Assembly: GCA_046484625.1 (NCBI GenBank)
Contig: JAWOIO010000046.1
Coordinates: 1 to 14,715, forward strand
Source of the DNA: DASUAO01 sp046484625
GTDB taxonomy: Bacteria; Actinomycetota; Acidimicrobiia; IMCC26256; PALSA-555
Length of the DNA: 14,715 nucleotides
Direction of reading: 5' to 3'
The notes under the pieces are model-generated. The model made no database searches. It was not told the DNA's origin and was given only the letters and a program-made list of their open reading frames with translations. Of this stretch, positions 5,603-12,067 are shown one piece after another. The translations under genes were made by a program, and so were the position numbers. Within the stretch, counting starts at the first letter, position 1. Each line of letters opens with the position of its first letter.

Positions 5603-6835
5603 ATGCTCGAGATCCCGAAGATCGTCAGCGTCGACGACCACGTCGTCGAGCCGCGCCACGTCTGGCAGACCTGGCTGCCCGAGAAGTACCGGGAGAAGGG
5701 ACCCCGGGTCGAGGAGCGCCGGTGGGGCGACTTCCGCCTCTTCCCGGGCGCGAAGTACAAGAACCCCGAGGACCCCAACGGCGACTGGGGCAGCGCCTGG
5801 ATCTACGAGGACAAGGTCATCTACGTCCACAAGAAGTTCGTGGCGATCCCGAACGAGGCGACGCCCGACGGCGACGTGAGCAAGTTCGACCGCTACACGA
5901 TGGTGATGACGGCCGTCACCTACGACGGCATGCGCGCCGGCTGCTACGACCGCGACGCCCGCATCAAGGACTTCGAGCTCAACTGGGTCGACGGGTCGCT
6001 GCCGTTCCCCACCTTCCCGCGCTTCTGCGGCCAGACGTTCTACGAGGCCGAGGACAAGGAGCTCGCGCTCGCGTGCGTGAAGGCCTACAACGACTGGATG
6101 GTCGAGGAGTGGTGCGAGCCCTCCGGCGGCATGAACATCCCGCTGTGCCTCATGCCGCTGTGGGACGCCGACCTCGCCGCCGAGGAGATCCGGCGCAACG
6201 CCGAGCGCGGTGTGCGGGCGTTCTGCTTCAGCGAGCTGCCGACCCGGCTGAAGCTGCCGAGCATCCACACCGGCCACTGGGACCCGGTGTTCTCGGTGTG
6301 CAACGACACCGGCGTCACGCTCTGCATGCACATCGGATCGTCGTCGACGGACCCGGTCGCGTCGCCTGACTCGCCCGCGGGCGTCGGCGGGACGCTGGCG
6401 TTCAACAACTCGATGGCGTCGATGGCCGACTGGCTGTTCTCGGGCAAGCTCATCGAGTTCCCGAAGCTCAAGCTCGCGTACTCGGAGGGCCAGATCGGCT
6501 GGATCCCGTACGCGCTCGAGCGGGCCGACACGGTGTGGGAGCACCACGACGCGTGGCAGCACTCGAAGGAGAAGATCCCCGAGCCGCCGTCCACCTACTA
6601 CTACGGGCGGATCTTCGGTTGCTTCACCGCGGATCGGGTGGGCCTCGCCAACCTCGACCAGGTGGGCGTCGACAACATCTGCTTCGAGACCGACTACCCC
6701 CACACCGACACGACGTGGCCGGACTCGAAGGCCTACGTCGAGAAGATGATCGCCGACTCGGGGCTCACCGACGAGCAGGCCTACAAGGTGCTGCGCGGCA
6801 ACGCGATCAGGATGCTCGAGCTCGACCGGGTCTGA
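5603..6835 (+). CDS. Amidohydrolase family protein (COG2159-like metal-dependent hydrolase)
   Basis: A 410-residue TIM-barrel protein of the amidohydrolase-2 group, which includes ACMSD-type decarboxylases. The start has GAGGAG 6 nt upstream. The N-terminal metal motif is VSVDDHVVEPRHVW (Asp11, His13), as in the common actinobacterial members with DDHxxEP. Further metal or active-site residues are His243 in CMHIGSSS and Asp364 in CFETDYPHTDTTWPDSK, the family's C-terminal signature. The length is normal. It probably hydrolyses or decarboxylates a carboxylated, perhaps aromatic-derived, intermediate; substrate unknown. The CoA-transferase gene follows 22 bp later on the same strand, so the two are probably one operon, controlled from the region with the 32-bp palindrome. 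Confidence 0.9.
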   Translation: MLEIPKIVSVDDHVVEPRHVWQTWLPEKYREKGPRVEERRWGDFRLFPGAKYKNPEDPNGDWGSAWIYEDKVIYVHKKFVAIPNEATPDGDVSKFDRYTMVMTAVTYDGMRAGCYDRDARIKDFELNWVDGSLPFPTFPRFCGQTFYEAEDKELALACVKAYNDWMVEEWCEPSGGMNIPLCLMPLWDADLAAEEIRRNAERGVRAFCFSELPTRLKLPSIHTGHWDPVFSVCNDTGVTLCMHIGSSSTDPVASPDSPAGVGGTLAFNNSMASMADWLFSGKLIEFPKLKLAYSEGQIGWIPYALERADTVWEHHDAWQHSKEKIPEPPSTYYYGRIFGCFTADRVGLANLDQVGVDNICFETDYPHTDTTWPDSKAYVEKMIADSGLTDEQAYKVLRGNAIRMLELDRV

Positions 6836-6857
6836 GCGCACGGGTCGCGGGCGCAAC

Positions 6858-7916
6858 ATGAGCGGGGGGCTGCTCGACGGCATCCGGGTGCTCGACGCGA
6901 GCATCTGGCGGCCCGGCCCCTACGCGACACAGCTGCTCGGCGACCTCGGCGCCGAGGTGTGCAAGATCGAGCCGCCCGGCGGGGATCCGATGCGCGCGTT
7001 CCCGGAGCTGTTCGCGGCGCTCAACGGCGACAAGCGCAGCGTCGTGCTCGACCTGAAGGACGAGGGCGAACGGGTTCGGGCGCGTGACCTGGCCGACCGG
7101 GCCGACGTGCTCGTCGAGGGGTTCCGACCGGGCGTCGCCGACCGGCTCGGGATCGGGTACGACGACGTGCGCTCGACCAACCCTGCCATCGTGTACTGCT
7201 CGATCTCGGGGTACGGCCAGACCGGCCCGATGCGCGACGTCCCCGGGCACGACCTGAACTACCAGGCGTCGGCCGGTGCACTCGCGCCCGACGGGGGCGC
7301 GCCGAGGGAGTCGGCCCTGCCGGTCGGGGACCTCGCGGGGGGCGCGTTCGCGGCCCTCGCGGTGTGCGCCGCGATCGTCGGCCGGGCGCGGACCGGCGAG
7401 GGCGAGCACATCGACGTGTCGATGACCGACGTCCTCGCGACCTGGACCGGCGCAGCGTCGAACCGGCTCACCGGCGCGGAGGACCGGCCGGCCGGACTCC
7501 CGACGTACGGGTCGTTCGCGACGGCCGACGGCCGCTTCCTCACGCTCGGGGTGATCACCGAGCAGCACTTCTGGGAGGCCGTGTGCGACGGCCTCGGGCT
7601 CGCCGACCTGCGCGCCGTCGGGTTGTTCGACCGCATCGACCGCGCCGACGAGGTTCGGGGGCGCATCGTGGCCGCGGTCGCGGCCCGCCCGCTCGACGAG
7701 CTCGTGGCCTCGCTCGAGGGTGCGCCGGTGGCGGCGGCGCTCACGCGGGCCGAGATGCTGGGGCACCCGCAGCTCGTCTACCGCGGCCTCGTGGGCGGCA
7801 CGACTTCCGACGGCTCCCCTCGGATGGGCTATCCGGTGCGCTTCGGGGTGCATCCGGCGCGCACACCGGGCCGCGCCCCGGATCCCGGTGAGCACCAGGA
7901 CGCCGGGTTCGCCTGA
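6858..7916 (+). CDS. CaiB/BaiF (class III) CoA-transferase family protein
   Basis: A 352-residue class III CoA-transferase, moving CoA between carboxylic acids. The start LLDGIRVLDASIWRPGPYATQLLGDLGAEVCKIEPPGGDPMR is the standard family opening; NGDKRSVVLDL, ADVLVEGFRPGVADRLGIGY and SISGYGQTGP follow in order. Asp132 in PGHDLNYQ is the conserved residue that forms the acyl anhydride in characterised members. At 352 residues it is slightly shorter than the usual 380-420. It lies 22 bp downstream of the amidohydrolase and is likely co-transcribed, suggesting a catabolic step in which an acid is activated to its CoA ester; acid unknown. The ATG at 6858 has only a weak purine stretch upstream. 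Confidence 0.93.
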   Translation: MSGGLLDGIRVLDASIWRPGPYATQLLGDLGAEVCKIEPPGGDPMRAFPELFAALNGDKRSVVLDLKDEGERVRARDLADRADVLVEGFRPGVADRLGIGYDDVRSTNPAIVYCSISGYGQTGPMRDVPGHDLNYQASAGALAPDGGAPRESALPVGDLAGGAFAALAVCAAIVGRARTGEGEHIDVSMTDVLATWTGAASNRLTGAEDRPAGLPTYGSFATADGRFLTLGVITEQHFWEAVCDGLGLADLRAVGLFDRIDRADEVRGRIVAAVAARPLDELVASLEGAPVAAALTRAEMLGHPQLVYRGLVGGTTSDGSPRMGYPVRFGVHPARTPGRAPDPGEHQDAGFA

Positions 7917-7933
7917 CCCGACCTCGGGCGTCC

Positions 7934-7980
7934 CCTTGATGTGTCCCCCACCCGCGCCGTTGCGGGTGAGGGACACAAGG
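7934..7980. terminator. Bidirectional terminator between CoA-transferase and PDZ genes
   Basis: GTGTCCCCCACCCGC (7941-7955) pairs with GCGGGTGAGGGACAC (7962-7976) at 14 of 15 positions around a 6-nt loop. CCTT (7934-7937) and AAGG (7977-7980) can extend the stem past a 3-nt bulge. It lies between two convergent gene ends and can serve both strands. Confidence 0.75.
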
Positions 7981-7997
7981 TCGGGGTCCGCCGACCC

Positions 7998-8642
7998 CTA
8001 CGAAGCGGAGCCGCCGTCGGAGGACAGGTCGGCGAGCGTCACGCGCACGGTCTCCGCCTCGCCGTCGCGCTCGTACGTGATGGTGATCTCGTCGCCGGCG
8101 TCGTTCGACCGGACGGCCGCCACGACGTCCGCGGCGCCCGAGACGGCCTCGCCGTCGATCTCGGTGATGACGTCGCCGACCTCGAGCCCGGCGTCGTCGG
8201 CGGGGCTCCCGCTGGTGACCCGCACCACGGTCGCGCCGTCGTCGGCGTCCTCGACTGCGATGCCGAGCAGCTGACGACCTTGGGGCGCCTGCGGGAGGTC
8301 AGGGATGTCCGGGAAGTCCGGGGTGTTCGGGGTGCTCGGGCCCTGGCGCGGCTCGAACGGGCGGGCCGTCTCCTCGCTCCGAGGACCGTCGTCATCGGCG
8401 GTCTCCCGGCCGAGCCAGAACCCACCGCCGCCGACCAGGCCGACCGCCACGACGATCCCGAGGAGGATGGCAAGCCACCGGGGCACGAACACGCCCGGAC
8501 GGTCGGTGCCGGGCGCAGGGCGGTCGACGGGGCCGGTATCGGCCGTGGCCGCCGTTGCTGCAACCGGCTCGGTCGGTGCCTCCGTCGGGGCGGCGTCGGG
8601 GGACTCGGGGGTCTCCGGGTTCTCGGGAGTCTCGTCGCTCAT
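7998..8642 (-). CDS. Membrane-anchored PDZ-domain protein without protease domain
   Basis: A 214-residue protein. Residues 1-50 are an acidic Pro/Glu/Thr/Ala-rich disordered tail, residues 56-77 (WLAILLGIVVAVGLVGGGGFWL) a transmembrane helix, and residues 80-118 a Pro-rich linker. Residues about 121-205 form an HtrA-type PDZ domain: LLGIAVEDADDGATVVRVTSG, SPADDAGLEVGDVITEIDGEAV, then ITYERDGEAETVRVTL. The layout (disordered tail, membrane helix, linker, PDZ) is that of actinobacterial HtrA proteins with the trypsin-like domain missing, so it likely binds C-terminal peptides outside the membrane rather than cutting them. AGGAG upstream of the ATG at 8640-8642 supports the start. It diverges from the small gene at 8766. 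Confidence 0.88.
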   Translation of the reverse strand: MSDETPENPETPESPDAAPTEAPTEPVAATAATADTGPVDRPAPGTDRPGVFVPRWLAILLGIVVAVGLVGGGGFWLGRETADDDGPRSEETARPFEPRQGPSTPNTPDFPDIPDLPQAPQGRQLLGIAVEDADDGATVVRVTSGSPADDAGLEVGDVITEIDGEAVSGAADVVAAVRSNDAGDEITITYERDGEAETVRVTLADLSSDGGSAS

Positions 8643-8752
8643 TCTGGCGCTCCTGGTTGATGGGGTTCGGCGCTTCGACGGGGTCCCCGCTGGGGGATCT
8701 CACCCCACAACGCCGGGCCCCCGGCCGCGGTTCCCGGTCCGTGGTGGGCCCA

Positions 8753-8758
8753 TAGGGT
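8753..8758 (+). promoter_or_regulatory. Candidate -10 box (TAGGGT) for the hypothetical at 8766
   Basis: TAGGGT with a 7-nt spacer to the ATG at 8766, in the 123-bp gap between divergent genes; it fits the leaderless pattern seen elsewhere in the window. Confidence 0.45.
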
Positions 8759-8765
8759 GGTCGGC

Positions 8766-9098
8766 ATGGATCGTGACGTCGGCGACCCGGACTCGGACGG
8801 GCCGGACTCGGGCGTTCCCGCGTCGGGAGCGGGGGATGTCGAGGCCGTCGAGCCGGAGTGGGAACGACCGATCGACAAGTTCCGGCGGACGGCGACGGGC
8901 ACCGTCATCGCTGCCGGCCTCCTCGGCCTCCAGGACGCGTTGGAGGGCCGGCCCGAGAAGGAGGAGGTCACGATCGTCTCCGAGGCCCCGACCCGACCCG
9001 TCGGCGACTTCGACGTCGTGATCGACCCCGACCACCCTGAGCGGACGGTCGCGATCGTCCGTCGCCCGCCGCCGGACGACACGGGCTCGGTGCCCTGA
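8766..9098 (+). CDS. Hypothetical 110-residue protein
   Basis: I do not recognise a family. The first 30 residues are Asp/Gly/Ser/Pro-rich and probably disordered. The ordered part starts at EWERPIDKFRRTATGTVIAAGLLGLQDALEGRPEKEE; the VIAAGLLGLQDAL segment is a short amphipathic or weakly hydrophobic helix, too short to be a sure membrane anchor. It then reads VTIVSEAP, DFDVVIDPDHPERTVAIVRRP, a strand-like end. Codon use is typical of the window, which supports a real gene. The ATG at 8766 is preferred over the GTG at 8757 because TAGGGT ends 7 nt before it. It converges with the dehydrogenase gene, with a 20-bp gap. Confidence 0.7.
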   Translation: MDRDVGDPDSDGPDSGVPASGAGDVEAVEPEWERPIDKFRRTATGTVIAAGLLGLQDALEGRPEKEEVTIVSEAPTRPVGDFDVVIDPDHPERTVAIVRRPPPDDTGSVP

Positions 9099-9100
9099 GC

Positions 9101-9130
9101 CCGAGATCTCGGACGCCGTCAAGAAGACGG
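9101..9130. terminator. Short inverted repeats in a convergent gene junction
   Basis: CCGAGATCTCGG (9101-9112) is a perfect 12-bp palindrome in the 20-bp gap, and CCGTC-AAGAA-GACGG (9116-9130) is a small hairpin overlapping the last codons of the dehydrogenase gene. Either could help stop transcription; both are short. Confidence 0.35.
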
Positions 9131-10057
9131 GGGGATGGGGAGCAGGTCGTTGGCGGCGCGCAGGACCGACAGGCTGTGCTCCCACTCGCCTCGCTCGACA
9201 TCGTTCATCGTCGGGATGAGCGGGGCCGATGCTCCACCCGGACCGAGTGCACACGGCAGGCTGGCGCACACGTCGTCGCCCACGCGCACCGACACCGGGA
9301 GCACGAAGTCCACCTCTCGGCAGAGGCACCGCACGAGGCCGCCGATCGCGAGGCCGATCCCGTGGGTGGCCGCGCCCTTGAGGTCGCGCACGGTGTAGGC
9401 CGCGGTGCGCACGTCGTGCTCCACCGAGGCACGGAACTCCTCGCCGACGTCGACAGACCGCTGACCGGCGAACTCGGCGAGCCGCATCGCACCGATGGTG
9501 GCGCTCTCGTAGAGGAACACCGACGAGTCGCCGTGCTCGCCAACGACCCACGCGTGCACGGTGCGCGGGTGGACGCCGCACGCCTGGGCGAGTCGCTCCG
9601 AGAACCGGAGGGTGTCGAGCGAGGTCCCGGAGCCGAGCACCGAGACGGGCTGGTCGGACCACCGGCGGGTGAGGTACTCGGTGAGCACGTCGACCGGGTT
9701 CGTCACGACGACCGCGACCTGCGGGAGCGCGCCGGCCTCGACCGCGCCGGCGACCTGGTCCATCACCGAGATGTTCGCCTCGAGGATGTCGAGGCGGGTC
9801 ATCCCGGTCTTGGTGTGCTCGCCTGCGGTGATGATGAGGACGTCCTCGGCCTCGATCTCGTCGAGGCCGCGACCCCGGATCTCGCACCCGGGCAGCAGCG
9901 GGGCGGCATGCTGGAAGTCCTGCGCTTCGCCGCGGGCGCGGTCGGCGTTGCGGCCGTAGATGGTGACGCGGGTCGCGAGCCCTTGCAGCAGGATCGCCCA
10001 CGCGCACGCGACCCCGACTCCGCCCGTGCCGATGATCCCGACCTTCGAACCTGCCAT
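9119..10057 (-). CDS. Lactate/malate dehydrogenase family protein with atypical specificity residues
   Basis: A 312-residue NAD(P)-dependent 2-hydroxyacid dehydrogenase of the LDH/MDH family. The Rossmann motif is GTGGVG at residues 10-15; catalytic residues are present: Arg88 (the R109 equivalent, in TGMTRLD), Asp and Arg in GTSLDTLRF, and the proton-relay His in VVGEHGDSS. Two features are unusual. The end of strand beta-2 reads TIYGRN (32-37), where NAD-dependent members carry Asp; Gly35-Arg36-Asn37 suggests NADP(H). The substrate-choosing position, Gln in LDH and Arg in MDH, is Thr82 (AGEHTKTGMTR), so neither lactate nor malate can be assumed. TAGGTT lies 6 nt before the ATG at 10055-10057, suggesting a leaderless message. 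The alpha/beta hydrolase upstream is separated by a strong hairpin, so the two are probably separate units. Confidence 0.9.
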   Translation of the reverse strand: MAGSKVGIIGTGGVGVACAWAILLQGLATRVTIYGRNADRARGEAQDFQHAAPLLPGCEIRGRGLDEIEAEDVLIITAGEHTKTGMTRLDILEANISVMDQVAGAVEAGALPQVAVVVTNPVDVLTEYLTRRWSDQPVSVLGSGTSLDTLRFSERLAQACGVHPRTVHAWVVGEHGDSSVFLYESATIGAMRLAEFAGQRSVDVGEEFRASVEHDVRTAAYTVRDLKGAATHGIGLAIGGLVRCLCREVDFVLPVSVRVGDDVCASLPCALGPGGASAPLIPTMNDVERGEWEHSLSVLRAANDLLPIPPSS

Positions 10058-10063
10058 GGTCCG

Positions 10064-10069
10064 AACCTA
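10064..10069 (-). promoter_or_regulatory. Candidate -10 box (TAGGTT) for the dehydrogenase gene
   Basis: TAGGTT on the minus strand, 6 nt before the ATG at 10057. The block TAGGTTCGG plus following C residues matches that upstream of the ABC ATPase gene at the left edge. Confidence 0.5.
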
Positions 10070-10126
10070 CCGCCCGCGGACGGATCTACCCCGGGTGGAT
10101 GGTGATGAACCCGACGCGCTGATCTC

Positions 10127-10169
10127 TTGGCGTCAAGAACCCGCTGTCAGAGCGGGTTCTTGACGCCAA
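10127..10169 (-). terminator. Perfect 19-bp hairpin overlapping the end of the alpha/beta hydrolase gene
   Basis: TTGGCGTCAAGAACCCGCT (10127-10145) and its exact reverse complement (10151-10169) flank a 5-nt loop. The hydrolase stop codon (10147-10149) lies in the loop, so one arm is the last seven codons of that gene. The length and perfection make it a strong intrinsic terminator for the minus strand, though without a T-tract. Confidence 0.7.
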
Positions 10170-10905
10170 AACGGTGGGGTTCGGCGAGGCGGTCGGCGAC
10201 GACGCGGTAGACGTCGGGGTTGATGCCCAACCCGGTGTGGGTGCCGCGCAGCTCGACGTGCTCCACCGCGGTACTCGTCGTGTCGAGGCACGCCTGCCAG
10301 GCGACGACCCGATCCTCGGCGCTGTAGATGGCGGTGACCGGCACGCGGATCGGCCGCTCGGACTCCAGGACGGCGAGATCCCGCTCGAGCTGGTCGAGGT
10401 CGACGCCTTGGGCGCGGTAGAGCCCAGCGACCGTGGTGTACTTCGGGCCGCCGACGACCGGGGTGCCGAACGTGATGACGCGACGGACGAGCTCCGGGTG
10501 CTCACGGGCGACCTCGCGGGCGATCACGCCACCGAGGCTCCATCCCACCAACGAGACGGGTTGCGCGTGCGCACGGGCGAGCGACCGCGCCTGCTCGAGG
10601 ACCGGCGCGATCACCGCGCGCATGTCCCCGCGATTCCGACCGAGGTTCCAGCCGTGGACGTCGTAGCCGAGGCCGCGCAGGTAGGCCCGGAGCGGCGCGG
10701 TCGTTGCGTCGCCCGTGCCGTACCCCGGGTAGACCACGACGGGCCTTCCGTCACCACGGGGGCGCCGCGCGAGCACGGGGCCGTGGAGCACGAGACGCGG
10801 CAGCTCCAGGAGCGCCCAGCTCTCGTTCAGGACCCGGGTCGGGATCGAGCCGCGGCGCGGGCCCTCGGGGGGCAGGTCGGTGATCGGGGCGCCGGCTTCG
10901 TGCAC
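10147..10905 (-). CDS. Alpha/beta hydrolase fold protein
   Basis: A 252-residue serine hydrolase. GRPVVVYPGYGTGDATTAPLRAYLRGLGYDVHGWNLGRN is the oxyanion and early-strand region; the nucleophile elbow is VGWSLGGVIA (Ser123 in GxSxG); Asp198 in YSAEDRVV and His223 in GTHTGLGI complete the triad. The layout resembles triacylglycerol lipase/PGAP1-like esterases; substrate unknown. The ITFGTPVVGG strand after the elbow fits lipases. The frame stays open far upstream into the divergent gene, so the start was chosen at the GTG 10903-10905: TACCGT lies 6 nt before it on the minus strand, and the residues upstream are an antisense reading of the SRPBCC gene. Its end is embedded in a 19-bp hairpin. 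Confidence 0.88.
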   Translation of the reverse strand: MHEAGAPITDLPPEGPRRGSIPTRVLNESWALLELPRLVLHGPVLARRPRGDGRPVVVYPGYGTGDATTAPLRAYLRGLGYDVHGWNLGRNRGDMRAVIAPVLEQARSLARAHAQPVSLVGWSLGGVIAREVAREHPELVRRVITFGTPVVGGPKYTTVAGLYRAQGVDLDQLERDLAVLESERPIRVPVTAIYSAEDRVVAWQACLDTTSTAVEHVELRGTHTGLGINPDVYRVVADRLAEPHRFGVKNPL

Positions 10906-10945
10906 CCCGAGACGGTACCGCCGGACGCCGGGTACGGTTCGTACC
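10906..10945. promoter_or_regulatory. 40-bp divergent promoter with a -10 box on each strand
   Basis: The gap between the hydrolase and the second SRPBCC gene holds TACCGT on the minus strand (plus positions 10912-10917, 6 nt before its GTG) and TACGGT on the plus strand (10933-10938, 7 nt before its GTG). ACGGT (10934-10938) and ACCGT (10943-10947) also form an inverted repeat. Both genes appear leaderless, and with -35 regions overlapping they cannot easily fire together. Confidence 0.5.
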
Positions 10946-11416
10946 GTGCCCGACGCTCCCGTGAGCAGCGTGACCGCGACCCGCGAGATCGCCGCGACAC
11001 CCGACGTCCTGTGGGCGATGGTCGCCGACGTCACCCGCATGGGTGAGTGGTCGCCCGAGAACACCCGCTGCAAGTGGCTGCGCGGTGCACGCGGACCCGA
11101 GATCGGGGCCCGCTTCAAGGGCGTGAACCGCAACGGGAGGCGGCGCTGGTCGACCGTGAGCACGGTGACGGAGAGCCGCCCCGGTGCGGTGTTCGCGTTC
11201 GAGACCGCGGCCGGTCCGTTCGCCATCTCCACGTGGGAGTACCGCTTCGTACCGAGCGGCGCCGGCACGACCGTCACCGAGACCTGGACCGACCGCCGGG
11301 GGCGAACCGCGCGCGGCCTCGGCAAGCGAGTCAGTGGGGTCGAGGACCGAGCGAGCCACAACCTCGCAGGCATGGAGGCGACCCTCGAACGGCTCGCCGA
11401 GGTCGCCGCCGCCTGA
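10946..11416 (+). CDS. SRPBCC family protein (polyketide cyclase/dehydrase-like)
   Basis: A 156-residue single-domain SRPBCC protein. It starts SVTATREIAATPDVLWAMVADVTRMGEWSPENTRCKWL, the first strand and helices of the fold with the common WSPE motif. It continues GARFKGVNRNGRRRWSTVSTVTESRPGAVFAFET and STWEYRFVPSGAGTTVTETW, and ends with the long C-terminal helix GMEATLERLAEVA. This subgroup is common in actinobacteria and binds small hydrophobic ligands; no substrate can be given. The GTG at 10946 is preferred because TACGGT ends 7 nt before it; the in-frame GTG at 10961 is an alternative. It is not closely similar to the SRPBCC protein at 5005-5481. It converges with the sulfotransferase with only 8 bp between the stops. 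Confidence 0.9.
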   Translation: MPDAPVSSVTATREIAATPDVLWAMVADVTRMGEWSPENTRCKWLRGARGPEIGARFKGVNRNGRRRWSTVSTVTESRPGAVFAFETAAGPFAISTWEYRFVPSGAGTTVTETWTDRRGRTARGLGKRVSGVEDRASHNLAGMEATLERLAEVAAA

Positions 11417-11424
11417 CCTCGCGG

Positions 11425-12057
11425 TCAGGCGGGTTCGTCCAGACCTGCCATCGTGCGGAAGTCCTCGGTGGTGTTCGCGTGCGGGAACGGGTCGGTGGGC
11501 ACGCCGACGCCGAGCGCATCGCAGAGCGGCGCCCACCCGTCGCCGGGGCTCCACTCGACCAGCCGTTCGGGCGGGATCTCCGCGCGCACGTCGGCATTGT
11601 GCTGCTCGTAGGCGCGCGTGGCGGCAGCCTGCTCCTGCCACTCGGGGACGAACGTCTTCGTGAGCATCGCGTCGGTCATCCGCTGGTGTGGGCCGAGCTC
11701 CGGTGCATCGTCGATCGATCTGACGGATGCCTCGAAGATCGTCGCGTTCGCGCTCGTCCACCATGCCTCGGCCGAGCTGCGCGTCGAGAGCAGCACCGGT
11801 GCATCCGGAAAGGCCGACGCGATCTCGCGCCAGAACGCCGCGACCGGCCAGTCGACCGCAGCGCGGTACTCGTCGAAGAGCGCGTGCCAGTCGGGGAGGT
11901 CACCGTCGATGGCGCGTTGCCACGCGTGCACGTCGTCCGGACGCCCGAAGACCTCGATCATGTGGTAGCAGGGCGCTCCGAGGAGCTGTTCGAGCGCAAG
12001 CTTGAGCGAGAGCGTCCCCGTGCGGCCCAACCCGGCCCCGACGATCTCCAGTGGCAT
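11425..12057 (-). CDS. Sulfotransferase family protein (Sulfotransfer_4 type)
   Basis: A 210-residue P-loop protein. The N-terminus MPLEIVGAGLGRTGTLSLKLALEQLLGAPCYHMIEVF holds the 5'-phosphosulfate-binding loop (residues 11-17, GRTGTLS) and the YHM..EV signature of the Sulfotransfer_4 family. STRSSAEAWWTS (from residue 90) matches the 3'-phosphate-binding segment, with Arg92. Family members are expected to transfer sulfate from PAPS to a hydroxyl group; the acceptor is unknown, and few members are characterised. The C-terminal part, FPHANTTEDFR, matches the usual end. It is the last gene of a minus-strand run: the LLM gene stops 10 bp upstream, and its stop region (TGAGGGG) supplies the Shine-Dalgarno for the ATG at 12055-12057, so translation is likely coupled. 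Confidence 0.9.
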   Translation of the reverse strand: MPLEIVGAGLGRTGTLSLKLALEQLLGAPCYHMIEVFGRPDDVHAWQRAIDGDLPDWHALFDEYRAAVDWPVAAFWREIASAFPDAPVLLSTRSSAEAWWTSANATIFEASVRSIDDAPELGPHQRMTDAMLTKTFVPEWQEQAAATRAYEQHNADVRAEIPPERLVEWSPGDGWAPLCDALGVGVPTDPFPHANTTEDFRTMAGLDEPA

Positions 12058-12067
12058 CTCGTGCCCC

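Noticed and set aside
4570..6369. Plus-strand open frame of about 600 codons across the repeat protein, SRPBCC and amidohydrolase genes
   Set aside because: Composition is Arg/Pro/Ser low complexity and it crosses three well-supported genes on both strands and their terminators.
5474..7976. Two long minus-strand frames antisense to the amidohydrolase and CoA-transferase genes
   Set aside because: Both are antisense shadows with His/Arg/Val-rich composition and no motif; the plus-strand genes have full catalytic signatures.
9176..10105. Plus-strand frame of about 300 codons antisense to the dehydrogenase
   Set aside because: No domain or plausible start, and mirror image of a strong gene.
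10906..11373. Long N-terminal extension of the alpha/beta hydrolase
   Set aside because: It would be fully antisense to the SRPBCC gene and has no family resemblance; the GTG at 10905 has a promoter-like box.
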